In this document: positions 15,632 through 23,844 of the stretch, piece after piece
How positions within the stretch are numbered: the first letter of the stretch is position 1
How the letters are laid out: each line of letters begins with the position of its first letter
Origin: Candidatus Thermoplasmatota archaeon
Lineage (GTDB): Archaea > Thermoplasmatota > Thermoplasmata > UBA10834
DNA length: 55,127 nucleotides
Assembly: GCA_018814355.1 (NCBI GenBank)
Contig: JAHIZT010000054.1
Coordinates: 1-55,127, forward strand
Direction: 5' to 3'
Made by a program: the position numbers and the translations under genes
The notes under the pieces: model-generated
What the model was told of the DNA's origin: nothing
The model's database searches: none
What the model saw: the letters and a program-made list of their open reading frames with translations, nothing else

Positions 15632-17668
15632 CTAGGCCTTGGCTACTTTTGCCGCACAGACCTTCAGTTCGGGGATGTTGGATATCGGGTCGAGCGCCGC
15701 GTTCGTCAACCTGTTCGCCGCCGCCTCGGCATAGTGGAACGGGATGAAGATCGAGCCGAGGATTATTCTGTCGGTGACTCGCGCTTTCAGCGTGATCGAG
15801 CCACGCTTGGATGACACCGCCACCCTCTCACCGTCATTGATGCCGAGCCGCTTCGCATCCGAACCGTTGATCTCGACGTACGGCTCAGGGGCCTCCCGCT
15901 CGAGCTTGGGCGATCTTCGGGTCATCGTGCCCGTGTGGTACTGGAACAGGTTCCGGCCGGTGGTCAGGATGAACGGATACTCCTCAGACGGCTCCTCCAT
16001 CGGCGGTGCATGCTCCACTGGTGCAAAGACTCCGAGGCCTTTCGTGAACTTCTGAGTGTGCAGAATCCTGGTCCCCTGGTGCTCCTTCGTCGGACAGGGC
16101 CACCGGAGCACCTGCTTGTCTATCCTGCCGAAGTCGATTCCGGCGTATTGGGGAGTCAGGGAAGCCATCTCTGCCATGACCTCTGCAGGGGACGAGAAGT
16201 CAAAACCGGGAGAACCCAGCCGCTTGCCCAGGTCGCATGCGATGACCCAATCGGCCCTAGCCTCTCCTGGTGGATCCACAGCCTTCCTGAGCAGTCGTAT
16301 CGCTCTGTCGGTGGATGTGAACGTGCCATCTTTCTCTGCGTAGCACCCCGCCGGGAGAACCACGTGCGCCTTCTGGGCAGTTTCAGTTGGGAATATGTCG
16401 ACGACGGCAAGGAACTCGAGCTCCTCGATCGCTTCCTCGAGGTGTCCGAGGTCCGGATCGGAGATCATGACGTTCTCGCCGAAGATGATCATGGCCTTCA
16501 ACTTGCCAGCCATCGCCTCCTTCATCGCACACGTAAGTGTGAGCCCCGGATTGCCAGGCAGTTGCACGCCCCAGGCCTTCTCGAACTTCGCTTTGGATTC
16601 CGGGTCATCTACCCTCTGATATCCCGGGAAGAGGTTGGGAAGACCACCAGCATCACAAGCTCCCTGGACATTGCACTGTCCTCTGAGGGGGTTGAGTCCG
16701 GTGGACTCCTTACCGATATGGCCGGTCACCATCGCGAGGTTTGCCATGGCCTTCACAAGGTTCGTACCGTTGCTGTGCTGTGTGATGCCCATCGCGTATG
16801 CGATCATGGCCTTCTCGGTCTTGGCGTACAAGCGCGCGGCCTCGACCAGCTTCTCCCTAGGTATGCCGGTCGTCGCCTCGACCTTCTCGGCTGTGTAGTC
16901 CTTCACGACCTCCTTCAGCTCATCGAAGGCCGTCGTCCTCTGCTTGACGAATTCCTCGTTGACGAGGCCCTCGTCGATGATGATCTTGATCATGCCGTTT
17001 ATCCACGAGATGTCCGTGCCCGGTCTCTGATGCAGAGAAAGATGGGATATCCTTGACAATGGAGTCTCCCTTGGATCGACGACGATTATCTTCGCGCCCT
17101 TGTCCAGCGCTCTCAACATCCTAGCACCGATCATCGGGTGGGCTTCGAGCGTGTTTGAGCCAGTGATCAGAATGCATTCGGCATTGTCGAACTCCGGGAT
17201 GGTGTTCGTCATCGCGCCGCTTCCGAAAGAGTAGAGCAGTCCAGAGACGGTAGATGCGTGGCAGAGCCTCGCGCAGTGATCCACATTGTTGGTGCCCAGA
17301 GCCGCACGCGCGAGTTTCTGGATCAGATAGTTCTCCTCGTTGGTGCACTTCGCAGAGGCAAGAACGGCGATCGAATCCGGGCCGAATTTCTCCCTGATTC
17401 TCGTGACCTCCTTCACGATCCTGTCCATGGCCTGCTCCCAGGTGACCTGCTTGAGCTGCCCACCCTCTCGGATCATCGGGTGCTTGAGCCTGTCAGGGTG
17501 CTGGACGAAGGCGTGTGCGTTGTATCCCTTTATGCAAAGCCTCCCGAGACTTATCTCATCAGTCTTGCATGGGACGACGCCCACTAGCCTGCCATCGGCG
17601 ACCTGCAGGAAGAAGTTGCAACCGGTGCCGCAGTACGGGCAGGTGGTCAGCACGTGCTTAACACTCAT
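15632..17668 (-). CDS. fdhA: Formate dehydrogenase catalytic subunit (molybdopterin, Cys type)
   Basis: A 678-residue molybdo/tungsto-bis-PGD oxidoreductase catalysing formate oxidation or CO2 reduction. Numbered from the Met at 17668, the N-terminal [4Fe-4S] site is CPYCGTGC (Cys10, 13, 17) plus Cys45. The metal ligand is Cys136 in HCARLCHAST, at the selenocysteine position of E. coli FdhF, followed by the conserved His137. The C-terminal dinucleotide-binding domain has LTTGRNLFQYHTGTMTRRS. An ATG nine bases earlier (17677) directly abuts the GGAGG site, so 17668 has better spacing. It overlaps the end of the upstream iron-sulfur gene. It has the length of FdhA of F420- or Hdr-linked enzymes and no fused diaphorase. 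The operon partners point to electron exchange with an HdrA-MvhD module. MobB for the cofactor is at 29440-30162. Confidence 0.9.
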   Translation of the reverse strand: MSVKHVLTTCPYCGTGCNFFLQVADGRLVGVVPCKTDEISLGRLCIKGYNAHAFVQHPDRLKHPMIREGGQLKQVTWEQAMDRIVKEVTRIREKFGPDSIAVLASAKCTNEENYLIQKLARAALGTNNVDHCARLCHASTVSGLLYSFGSGAMTNTIPEFDNAECILITGSNTLEAHPMIGARMLRALDKGAKIIVVDPRETPLSRISHLSLHQRPGTDISWINGMIKIIIDEGLVNEEFVKQRTTAFDELKEVVKDYTAEKVEATTGIPREKLVEAARLYAKTEKAMIAYAMGITQHSNGTNLVKAMANLAMVTGHIGKESTGLNPLRGQCNVQGACDAGGLPNLFPGYQRVDDPESKAKFEKAWGVQLPGNPGLTLTCAMKEAMAGKLKAMIIFGENVMISDPDLGHLEEAIEELEFLAVVDIFPTETAQKAHVVLPAGCYAEKDGTFTSTDRAIRLLRKAVDPPGEARADWVIACDLGKRLGSPGFDFSSPAEVMAEMASLTPQYAGIDFGRIDKQVLRWPCPTKEHQGTRILHTQKFTKGLGVFAPVEHAPPMEEPSEEYPFILTTGRNLFQYHTGTMTRRSPKLEREAPEPYVEINGSDAKRLGINDGERVAVSSKRGSITLKARVTDRIILGSIFIPFHYAEAAANRLTNAALDPISNIPELKVCAAKVAKA

Positions 17669-18458
17669 CGCACTCATCCTCCAAAGTCTCTCCCTCGAGA
17701 GTCGTGTTCAGCGGGCTGACGGCCTTCGGATCTCCGGGAACATAGCCGTAGACCTCCTTCATGTCTTTGGCCAGCATCTTTCTCAGGGTCAGCAGAGGTA
17801 TCTCCGCCGGGCAGGAGCGCTCGCACTCGCCGCACTCGATGCACTTATCGATCATGTGGTACGACCTGATCATGTGGAACGAAAGGCCCGGGGGTATGCT
17901 CTGCTCGGGGACGAATGTCCTCTCCTCGAGAACGCAGTCGTCGCAGAAGCAGACCGGGCAGTTATGCGTGCACGCGAAGCACTTGTTACACTTTCTGAAC
18001 TGCTTGACCCAGAACTTCAGCCTCTCCTCTGGGGACAGCTTTGCCAGTCTCTCTGACAGATCGTCCTTCGGCACAGGCTCGTTCGGCTCGCCGATGTCGA
18101 CCTTGCTGGGGACGGGGTCGCTGCACCTGCACTTCGCTATCTGCTCCTTGCTGCACGCCAGTCCTATCTTGATTATCCGCTTCTCGTCGATGTAGTTGCG
18201 CTTCGTGAGTTCCGCAAGTGCCTTCTCGTCGCACCTGCGCGTGATGACCGCTATTTTGCCCTTCGGCACCCATGAGTAGATAGTCTCCAGTATAGTGATC
18301 AGCTGATAGGGGATGTCGACCCTGATCTCACCGACATCCTCACCCTTGGAAATGAGCGCAGGAGCGACATTCCCGTGCTCCTCCCTCATCATCAGGAGGT
18401 GGTCTGCGCCGCGCTCGTCGAAGGCGACCTTTGCCAGTCTCCTGCCGAGTTCGCTCAG
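17658..18458 (-). CDS. FdhB/FrhB-like iron-sulfur protein, probable CTG start
   Basis: The protein has an N-terminal alpha/beta part (GKIAVITRRCDEKALAELTK, then IGLACSKEQIAKCRC, as in FrhB/FdhB relatives) and a C-terminal ferredoxin region with CNKCFACTHNCPVCFCDDC and CIECGECERSCP. It would carry electrons between FdhA and the MvhD/HdrA subunits. The open frame runs far upstream through mvhD, but those residues are shadow translation. The only position matching the operon's spacing is a CTG at 18458-18456, whose last two bases belong to the TGA of mvhD and which follows GGAGGTG by five bases; this gives 266 residues. An ATG at 18392 would give 244 residues but lose part of the conserved N-terminus. 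No clear flavin motif is seen. Confidence 0.75.
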   Translation of the reverse strand: MSELGRRLAKVAFDERGADHLLMMREEHGNVAPALISKGEDVGEIRVDIPYQLITILETIYSWVPKGKIAVITRRCDEKALAELTKRNYIDEKRIIKIGLACSKEQIAKCRCSDPVPSKVDIGEPNEPVPKDDLSERLAKLSPEERLKFWVKQFRKCNKCFACTHNCPVCFCDDCVLEERTFVPEQSIPPGLSFHMIRSYHMIDKCIECGECERSCPAEIPLLTLRKMLAKDMKEVYGYVPGDPKAVSPLNTTLEGETLEDECDEC

Positions 18459-18874
18459 AACTTCACCTCCCTCAACGGATTGGGCCCGAGCTTCTGGATA
18501 TCCTGGACAAAATCGGTTATGACCTTCTGGAACTTCTCGCCCTCGGCCGCGCTGACCCAATCCAGTTTCATCCTCTTCTCGTCGATCCCGGTCTCCTTCA
18601 GGACCTTCTGGACCAGGGGCATCCGCTTCGCCGTCCTGTGGTTGCCGGTCATGTAGTGACAGTCGCCTATGTGGCAGCCCAGTACGAGAACGCCGTCGAT
18701 GCCCTGCGACAGGGCTTTTATGACGTATTCCGGCTTCACGCTCGCGCTGCACATGACCCTGATGACATGGACGTTGGGCGGCATCTGGAGCCGGCTGACG
18801 CCCGCCAGGTCGGCCCCAGCGTACGAGCACCAGTTGCAGCAGAATGCGAGTATGGTCGGCCTGAAGTCCGTCAT
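18455..18874 (-). CDS. mvhD: MvhD-family [2Fe-2S] electron-transfer subunit of the Fdh-Hdr operon
   Basis: 139 residues from the ATG at 18874, which overlaps the HdrA stop by four bases; a longer frame to 19000 is an artefact. It has the full set of MvhD Cys: FCCNWCSYAGAD (about 12-23), VMCSASVKPEYV (about 41-52) and LGCHIGDCHY (about 67-76), unlike the copy in the metF operon. MvhD docks hydrogenase or formate dehydrogenase onto HdrA in methanogens (established). Here it should connect the FdhA-side proteins encoded just downstream to the two HdrA-type flavoproteins encoded upstream. Confidence 0.92.
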   Translation of the reverse strand: MTDFRPTILAFCCNWCSYAGADLAGVSRLQMPPNVHVIRVMCSASVKPEYVIKALSQGIDGVLVLGCHIGDCHYMTGNHRTAKRMPLVQKVLKETGIDEKRMKLDWVSAAEGEKFQKVITDFVQDIQKLGPNPLREVKF

Positions 18875-20562
18875 GGCGTCTCCTCCATCGCGCTCTTGAC
18901 GAGCGCGTCGATCATGGCGCCCAGCTGCCTGGTCGTGAACCCTCTCTGTTGCATCGCGTCGTTCGGGCACGCGGCCACACAGGTTCCGCAGCCCTTGCAC
19001 TGGGTCTCGTTGACCTTGGCATAGCGTCTGCCCTCGGATTCCACGATCTCAATCGCCTCGTACGGGCACGCGATCACGCAGTTCCCGCACGCGGCGCATT
19101 TGTCCGGGTCGGACTGCGCCGTGATGGCCTCGATCACGACCTTGCCCCTTCTGATGGGTATGGCAGCTTTCGCGGCGGCCGCCATCCCCTGTGATATGCA
19201 CTCGCTCACGCTGCCTGGCCACCGGGCCGCCCCGCAGACGAAGATGCCGTCCGTGGCGAACTCCACAGGCCTCAGCTTCACGTGAGCCTCGAGGAAGAAC
19301 CCGAACTTGTCTAGCGGGACCTTCAGGAGCTTCCCCACATCGCGCGAGTCTTCGCGTGCCACCATGGGCGACGCGAGAACGACGAGGTCGGCATCGACAT
19401 CGATGTCCTCGTCCAGGGTCTCGTCGAACACCTTCACGACAGTGCCATTCTGGGTGCGTGAGACCTTCGCCGGCCTGTCCAAGCCGTACCTCATGAACCT
19501 GACCCCCTTCTCGGACGCGAGCCTGTACATGTGCTCCGAGGCCGTGCCGGAGCTCATGATGTCTCTGTGCAGGATGGACACGGTAGCATCCGGTGACGCC
19601 TCGAGCACCCTAAGCGCGTTCTTGAGAGAAGTGTTGCAGCAGACGCGGGAGCAGTACTCCCTTCCGGGTTGCCGGCTCCCGACGCACTGTATGAACACCA
19701 CGCGCTTCGGCTTCTCCCCCTTCGCCAGTCTCTTCTCGAGGTCCAGCTGGGTGATTACTCCGGGCACGGTGCCGTAGCTGTACTCCCCCTCCGGGGTCCA
19801 CTCCTTCGCTCCCGTGGCGACTATGATTGCTCCCGCGGGGATCTTCTCCGTCTTTCCGGCCTTGTCGACCGTCACCTCGAAGTTGCCGACGAACCCCTTC
19901 ACATCGGTGACCTTCGATGACATGTGGACATGGGCCTTCGGAGAGGCCTTGAGCTCCTTGGTGAGCATGTCCAAGAGCTCCTCGCTCCTCCTGAACTCCG
20001 GGCCCACGACCTCGATGTCCGCCAGGTTTCCACCCAGCCTTGACTCAGCCTCGATCAAGTGGGTGTCGATGTTCTGGGCGACGAGGGAGGCCGCGGCCGT
20101 GAGGCCTGCTATGCCTCCTCCGATGACGACCGCTGTCGGTATGACGTTCGACTCGCCCTCCTTCTGGGGCTCGAGCAACGCGGCCTTGGCCACACCCATC
20201 GCCACGAGCTTCTTGGCCTTCTCGGTGGCGGACTTCGGCTCCTTGGCGTGTATCCAAGAAACATGCTCCCTTATGTTGACGAATTCGAACTGGTACTTGT
20301 TGATCCCTGCCAGCTCCACGGTCTTCCTGAAGAGCGGCTCGTGGGTCCTCGGCGTGCACGCCGCGACGACGACCCTGTCCAGCTTGTTCTTCTCGATGCT
20401 CTTCTTGATGGAGCCAAGGCCCTCCTCCGAGCACGAGTACAGGTTGTGATCGGCCACGACGACTTCAGGGAGTGTCTTGGCGAACTCCGCGACTTCCTCG
20501 ACGTTCACGGTCGATGCTATGTTGTGGCCGCAATGGCAGATGAATACTCCGATCCTGGCCAT
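18871..20562 (-). CDS. hdrA: HdrA-like flavoprotein (QmoB-like half) of the Fdh operon
   Basis: 563-residue HdrA-family protein. The N-terminal thioredoxin-like region starts MARIGVFICHCGHN and contains the conserved YSCSEEGLG and ACTPRTHEP segments. FAD motif VIGGGIAGLTAAA lies at about 146-158. The central signature QCVGSR with YCSRVCC is intact near 295. Two C-terminal [4Fe-4S] motifs are CAACGNCVIACP and CKGCGTCVAACP. Compared with full-length methanogen HdrA it lacks the inserted ferredoxin region near the FAD site, which the partner gene upstream supplies. It ends in a four-base overlap with mvhD, and its start is only two bases from the partner's stop, so 1:1 synthesis is likely. Confidence 0.9.
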   Translation of the reverse strand: MARIGVFICHCGHNIASTVNVEEVAEFAKTLPEVVVADHNLYSCSEEGLGSIKKSIEKNKLDRVVVAACTPRTHEPLFRKTVELAGINKYQFEFVNIREHVSWIHAKEPKSATEKAKKLVAMGVAKAALLEPQKEGESNVIPTAVVIGGGIAGLTAAASLVAQNIDTHLIEAESRLGGNLADIEVVGPEFRRSEELLDMLTKELKASPKAHVHMSSKVTDVKGFVGNFEVTVDKAGKTEKIPAGAIIVATGAKEWTPEGEYSYGTVPGVITQLDLEKRLAKGEKPKRVVFIQCVGSRQPGREYCSRVCCNTSLKNALRVLEASPDATVSILHRDIMSSGTASEHMYRLASEKGVRFMRYGLDRPAKVSRTQNGTVVKVFDETLDEDIDVDADLVVLASPMVAREDSRDVGKLLKVPLDKFGFFLEAHVKLRPVEFATDGIFVCGAARWPGSVSECISQGMAAAAKAAIPIRRGKVVIEAITAQSDPDKCAACGNCVIACPYEAIEIVESEGRRYAKVNETQCKGCGTCVAACPNDAMQQRGFTTRQLGAMIDALVKSAMEETP

Positions 20563-20564
20563 CC

Positions 20565-21863
20565 CTAGGCACCTCCTTCCAGGAGCTCGGCGACCCTGGC
20601 CGCGACGCCCGAGGCCTGGGCGACGGAGTCGGGGATGTCCATGGGAGCACCCGCGAATCCACAGATAAGGATGCCTTTCATGCTCGAATCGACCGGGTGC
20701 CTGAGGCTAGGTGTCCTAAGGAACCTGTCATCATCGAGCTCGATCCTCAGTAGCTTGGCCAGGTCGGGCGCGCCGCTGGACGGAACGAGTGCAGGGCAGA
20801 GCACCAGCATGTCGAACTCCTCAGTGACCTGCTCCCCAGCCAATCCCCTGGTCTCGTAGGTGACGAGCACTCCGGATCCATCGTTCGCGGGTTGGACCTT
20901 CGCGGGCCTCGACCTGATGTATCTCACGCCGTAGTTCTTCTCAGCTCTCTGGACGAATTCCTGGAAGCCCTTCCCAGTAGCGCGCATATCCATGTAGAAT
21001 ATCGTGCTGTTGATGTCCGGGACGTGCTCCCGGACGAGTATCGATTCCTTCGTCGCGTACATGCAGCACACGCTGCTGCAGTACTTGTACATCTTCTCGT
21101 CTCTCGAGCCGACGCACTGGACGAATCCTAGCTTCCTCGGCTCTTTGCCGTCCGAAGCTCTGACCAGATGGCCGCCTGTAGGCCCGGACGCTGACAGGAT
21201 CCTCTCGAGCTGCAGCGATGTAACGACGTCCTTGCAGATGCCCAGGCCGTACTGGGAAAGAACGGTCACATCGGCCAAGTCGAAGCCGGTCGCCACAACC
21301 ACCGCGGACGCATCCAGCACGACCGTCGAGTCCTTCTGGTCGTACTCTATGGCCCCAGCCTGGCACACCTTCTTGCAAATGCCGCACTTACCGCTCTTGA
21401 TCATCGTACAGTGCTCGGCGTCTATGGTCACCTTGCGAGGGACCGCCTGTGGGAAAGGGAGGTATATTGCCCTCCTTTTGGACAGCTTCTCCTCGAACTC
21501 GTTCGGGACCTTGACGGGGCACTTGGCCACGCAGTCCCCGCAGCCGGTGCACTTGGAGATGTTGACGAATCTCGCTTTCTCCTTGATCGTGACCTTCAGT
21601 TTCGGGAATTCGCCGCTTATCCCCACGACCTCTGAGTATACGTGAAGCTTGACGTTCTCGTGACCAGCGCACATGATCATCTTCGGAGACAGGATGCACA
21701 ACGAGCAGTCGTTTGTGGGGAATGTCTTGTCCAGCTGGGCCATCCTCCCGCCGATCGACGGCGACCTTTCTACGAGATGCACCTCGTATCCCATGTCCGC
21801 GAGGTCCAGCGATGCCTGTATGCCGGCGATCCCTCCTCCTATCACCACGACCTTCTTGGACAT
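20565..21863 (-). CDS. hdrA: HdrA-like flavoprotein (QmoA-like half) of the Fdh operon
   Basis: 432 residues from the ATG at 21863, which has GAGGT seven bases upstream; the extra 20 residues of the longer frame cover the promoter. The protein starts with VVVIGGGIAGIQASLDL and contains the HdrA hallmark TFPTNDCSLCILSPKM, a [4Fe-4S] motif CTGCGDCVAKCP, a second Cys group CGICKKVC, and QCVGSR with YCSSVCC. The C-terminal segment GILICGFAGAPMDIPDS is the usual second FAD contact. It is the first gene of the operon. It pairs with the 563-residue HdrA and MvhD in the same order as the QmoA-QmoB-MvhD-like set in the metF operon. Confidence 0.9.
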   Translation of the reverse strand: MSKKVVVIGGGIAGIQASLDLADMGYEVHLVERSPSIGGRMAQLDKTFPTNDCSLCILSPKMIMCAGHENVKLHVYSEVVGISGEFPKLKVTIKEKARFVNISKCTGCGDCVAKCPVKVPNEFEEKLSKRRAIYLPFPQAVPRKVTIDAEHCTMIKSGKCGICKKVCQAGAIEYDQKDSTVVLDASAVVVATGFDLADVTVLSQYGLGICKDVVTSLQLERILSASGPTGGHLVRASDGKEPRKLGFVQCVGSRDEKMYKYCSSVCCMYATKESILVREHVPDINSTIFYMDMRATGKGFQEFVQRAEKNYGVRYIRSRPAKVQPANDGSGVLVTYETRGLAGEQVTEEFDMLVLCPALVPSSGAPDLAKLLRIELDDDRFLRTPSLRHPVDSSMKGILICGFAGAPMDIPDSVAQASGVAARVAELLEGGA

Positions 21864-21913
21864 GATTAGACCTCTGCTGCTCTGGCCAGTATATGAATGG
21901 GACGCACCCACGC

Positions 21914-21921
21914 GATATATC
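21914..21921 (-). promoter_or_regulatory. Candidate TATA box for the hdrA-mvhD-fdhA operon
   Basis: GATATATC lies about 50 bases before the ATG of the first HdrA gene and would give a leader of about 25-30 bases containing the GAGGT site. Confidence 0.5.
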
Positions 21922-22069
21922 ATTTCCGCAATACCGCTGTAACGTTGTTTCCGACCAATCCTTCCGGCGGCCGGTTCTCAAAGGGGTAAGCAAGTCCTCT
22001 TGATAAGAATTGCCGTCGTGCAGGGCTCCATTCAGGACACCGGAGTCGGCCCGCCACGCTCACGCCAAA

Positions 22070-22078
22070 GCTTTTAAC
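22070..22078 (+). promoter_or_regulatory. Candidate TATA box for kptA
   Basis: GCTTTTAAC about 38 bases before the kptA ATG; transcription should start fewer than 12 bases before the ATG. Confidence 0.45.
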
Positions 22079-22112
22079 AGGTTCAGACATAACCCGTTCC
22101 CAGGAATTCATC

Positions 22113-22865
22113 ATGCTGAAGGAGTGCACGGACCACGGGTATTTTAGGGCGGAGATATGCCCTGTCTGTGGCGACGAGGGAAAGTTCCTGATGGACACAG
22201 ATGAGCTGGACAGGCTCAGCAGGACCCTGGCTGGCGTCCTGAGGCACTTCCCAGAGCGGTTCGACCTCAAGATGGACAGTCACGGGTTCGTCAGCCTGAG
22301 GGACTTCGTGAACGCCGTTCAGACGAAGCAGCGCAGGTTCCACTGGGTCAGGCCGCATCACATCATCGCTATCATCGAGACTGACAACAAGGGTAGGTAC
22401 GAGCACCGGGACGGGATGATCCGGGCAACATATGCGCATTCGTTCGCGGTCGATCTCGACCTGCCATCCGGTGGAACCCCGGACAAGCTGTATTACCCGA
22501 CCACCGGTGAAGAGGTGGACATCGTGCTCGAAGTCGGCTTGAAGCCTTCGGACCGAAAGATGGTCCACTTGAGCAGAGGCATCGGGGATGCGGTGAACGC
22601 GGGAAGGGTCAGGACTCCCGACCCGATAATCCTCGAGGTCGACTCGAGGGCCGCCACAGAGGACGGGATAGTCATCCAGAAGGCCGGCAAGACGGTCTAC
22701 CTGACGACCGATATCCCCCCGAAATACCTGTCAAAGATAGAAGTTGACCTCTCCGAGTTCCCGCCTGAGAGGCCGAAGGACGACAAGCCCGAGGAGAAGG
22801 TGGAGATGGAAGGGAGCGAGGAAGAGGACAAACCGGTCGAGCAGGAGCTCCCTCCGGACGAGTGA
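22113..22865 (+). CDS. kptA: RNA 2'-phosphotransferase with N-terminal zinc ribbon
   Basis: KptA/Tpt1 family: transfers an internal RNA 2'-phosphate (left by tRNA splicing in eukaryotes) to NAD. The C-terminal part matches the family: LSRTLAGVLRHFPERF near 33, HGFVSLRDFV, RPHHIIAIIE, the catalytic-region IRATYAHS (normally RAxxGHS) and LEVDSRAATEDGIVI. Before it, residues 5-20 form a zinc ribbon (CTDHGYFRAEICPVC) fused to the enzyme. After residue 215 there is a highly acidic tail with many Glu, Asp and Pro. The family call is firm; the tail and ribbon may bind RNA or a protein partner (inference). Confidence 0.88.
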   Translation: MLKECTDHGYFRAEICPVCGDEGKFLMDTDELDRLSRTLAGVLRHFPERFDLKMDSHGFVSLRDFVNAVQTKQRRFHWVRPHHIIAIIETDNKGRYEHRDGMIRATYAHSFAVDLDLPSGGTPDKLYYPTTGEEVDIVLEVGLKPSDRKMVHLSRGIGDAVNAGRVRTPDPIILEVDSRAATEDGIVIQKAGKTVYLTTDIPPKYLSKIEVDLSEFPPERPKDDKPEEKVEMEGSEEEDKPVEQELPPDE

Positions 22866-22897
22866 GCCAGCGCACATTCGGCCGCCCCGGCTAAGCT

Positions 22898-22906
22898 CTT
22901 AATATC
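22898..22906 (+). promoter_or_regulatory. Candidate TATA box that decides the DUF2797 start
   Basis: CTTAATATC ends only four bases before the first possible ATG (22910) but 25 bases before the second (22931). A TATA box this close cannot serve the first ATG, so a leaderless start at 22931 is favoured. Confidence 0.5.
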
Positions 22907-22930
22907 CTCATGACGACCTTCTGTGTCGAT

Positions 22931-23782
22931 ATGTTCCAGAGGGCCGACCACATCGCCGCAGAGGAGATTGAGGACAAGTTCCCGCTACACGTTGTAGATT
23001 TCCATTGGGACGATTTCACACCCCACATGGAGTGCTATGATCTGTCCTCTGGGCAGGTGTCGGAGTTCGACCTCGACGACGTCAGGTTCTCCGCCAGCAA
23101 GCGGAAAGTCTGCGTCGGCTACTGGGACGGTGAGGAGTATGTCAGATGCCCGAACCATGCACAGGTCACCCGGTTCGACCAGTGCCCTCAGTGTGCTGGT
23201 GAATTCTTCATCCCGTTCCAGGAGTGCATCTTCGAACCTGAATGCGATGGAGAGAAGTGCGATTGGGAGTTCTGCAAGAGAGAGCATGTGGTCTACATTG
23301 CCTTCTTTCATACACGTATGAAGATAGGTATGAGTTCGACTAGAAGGGTTGAGGAGAGACTGGTCGAGCAGGGCGCAGACGCGTTCTCCATCATAGGCAC
23401 GTTCGGCTCCCGCAAGAAGGCGAGGAAAGCCGAGAAGGACATCTCCGGCAGATTGAAGATCCCGCAGTTCCACAGGCAGCAGGTCCTGCTGGACAACCTG
23501 GCAAGACAAGTTGATTCAGCCGGCATCGAGGGAAGGTCTGAGGCGCTGTCAATCACACTTGGTGAGGCATATCACCTTGAACCGGAACCACTCAGATGGC
23601 TGAAGGACTATCCGATCGACCTGCCCCTCAGAGAACCGCCGAAGCTGATGCAGTCCTGGGGCAGGCATGCGGGAGACCTAGTCGGCATGAAGGGCAAGTG
23701 GCTGATTTTCGAGTCAGAGGGGTTGAAGGCAATCAGCCTACCAGACCTGCCTGCGAGGTTCCTCTCCAGGGAGCTTCTGTGA
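22931..23782 (+). CDS. DUF2797 family protein with Cys-rich inserts
   Basis: 283 residues from the ATG at 22931, chosen because of the TATA spacing; 22910 is the alternative. The middle carries the DUF2797 core: VVYIAFFHTRMKIGMSST, then RRVEERLVEQGADAFSIIG and SRKKARKAEKDIS, a GIY-YIG-like arrangement of strand and helix. Before it lie several Cys pairs (CPNHAQVTRFDQCPQC, CIFEPEC, CDWEFC), probably zinc-binding. Function is not established for the family. It is transcribed alone, 65 bases after kptA. Confidence 0.75.
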   Translation: MFQRADHIAAEEIEDKFPLHVVDFHWDDFTPHMECYDLSSGQVSEFDLDDVRFSASKRKVCVGYWDGEEYVRCPNHAQVTRFDQCPQCAGEFFIPFQECIFEPECDGEKCDWEFCKREHVVYIAFFHTRMKIGMSSTRRVEERLVEQGADAFSIIGTFGSRKKARKAEKDISGRLKIPQFHRQQVLLDNLARQVDSAGIEGRSEALSITLGEAYHLEPEPLRWLKDYPIDLPLREPPKLMQSWGRHAGDLVGMKGKWLIFESEGLKAISLPDLPARFLSRELL

Positions 23783-23844
23783 CCACAGCGGTCCTTCAAA
23801 ACACAGAAATACGTATCCAGCCTTGATGGGTTATGGTGGCTTGA

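Noticed and set aside
15935-17056. 373-codon open frame on the plus strand
   Set aside because: Antisense to fdhA, whose motifs are unambiguous.
18459-18830. N-terminal extension of the FdhB-like frame up to 18830
   Set aside because: Overlaps mvhD in another frame and is Arg/Gly/Pro-rich; not conserved-looking.
18875-19000. N-terminal extension of the second mvhD frame
   Set aside because: Lies inside hdrA coding sequence; MvhD family opens at the Met at 18874.
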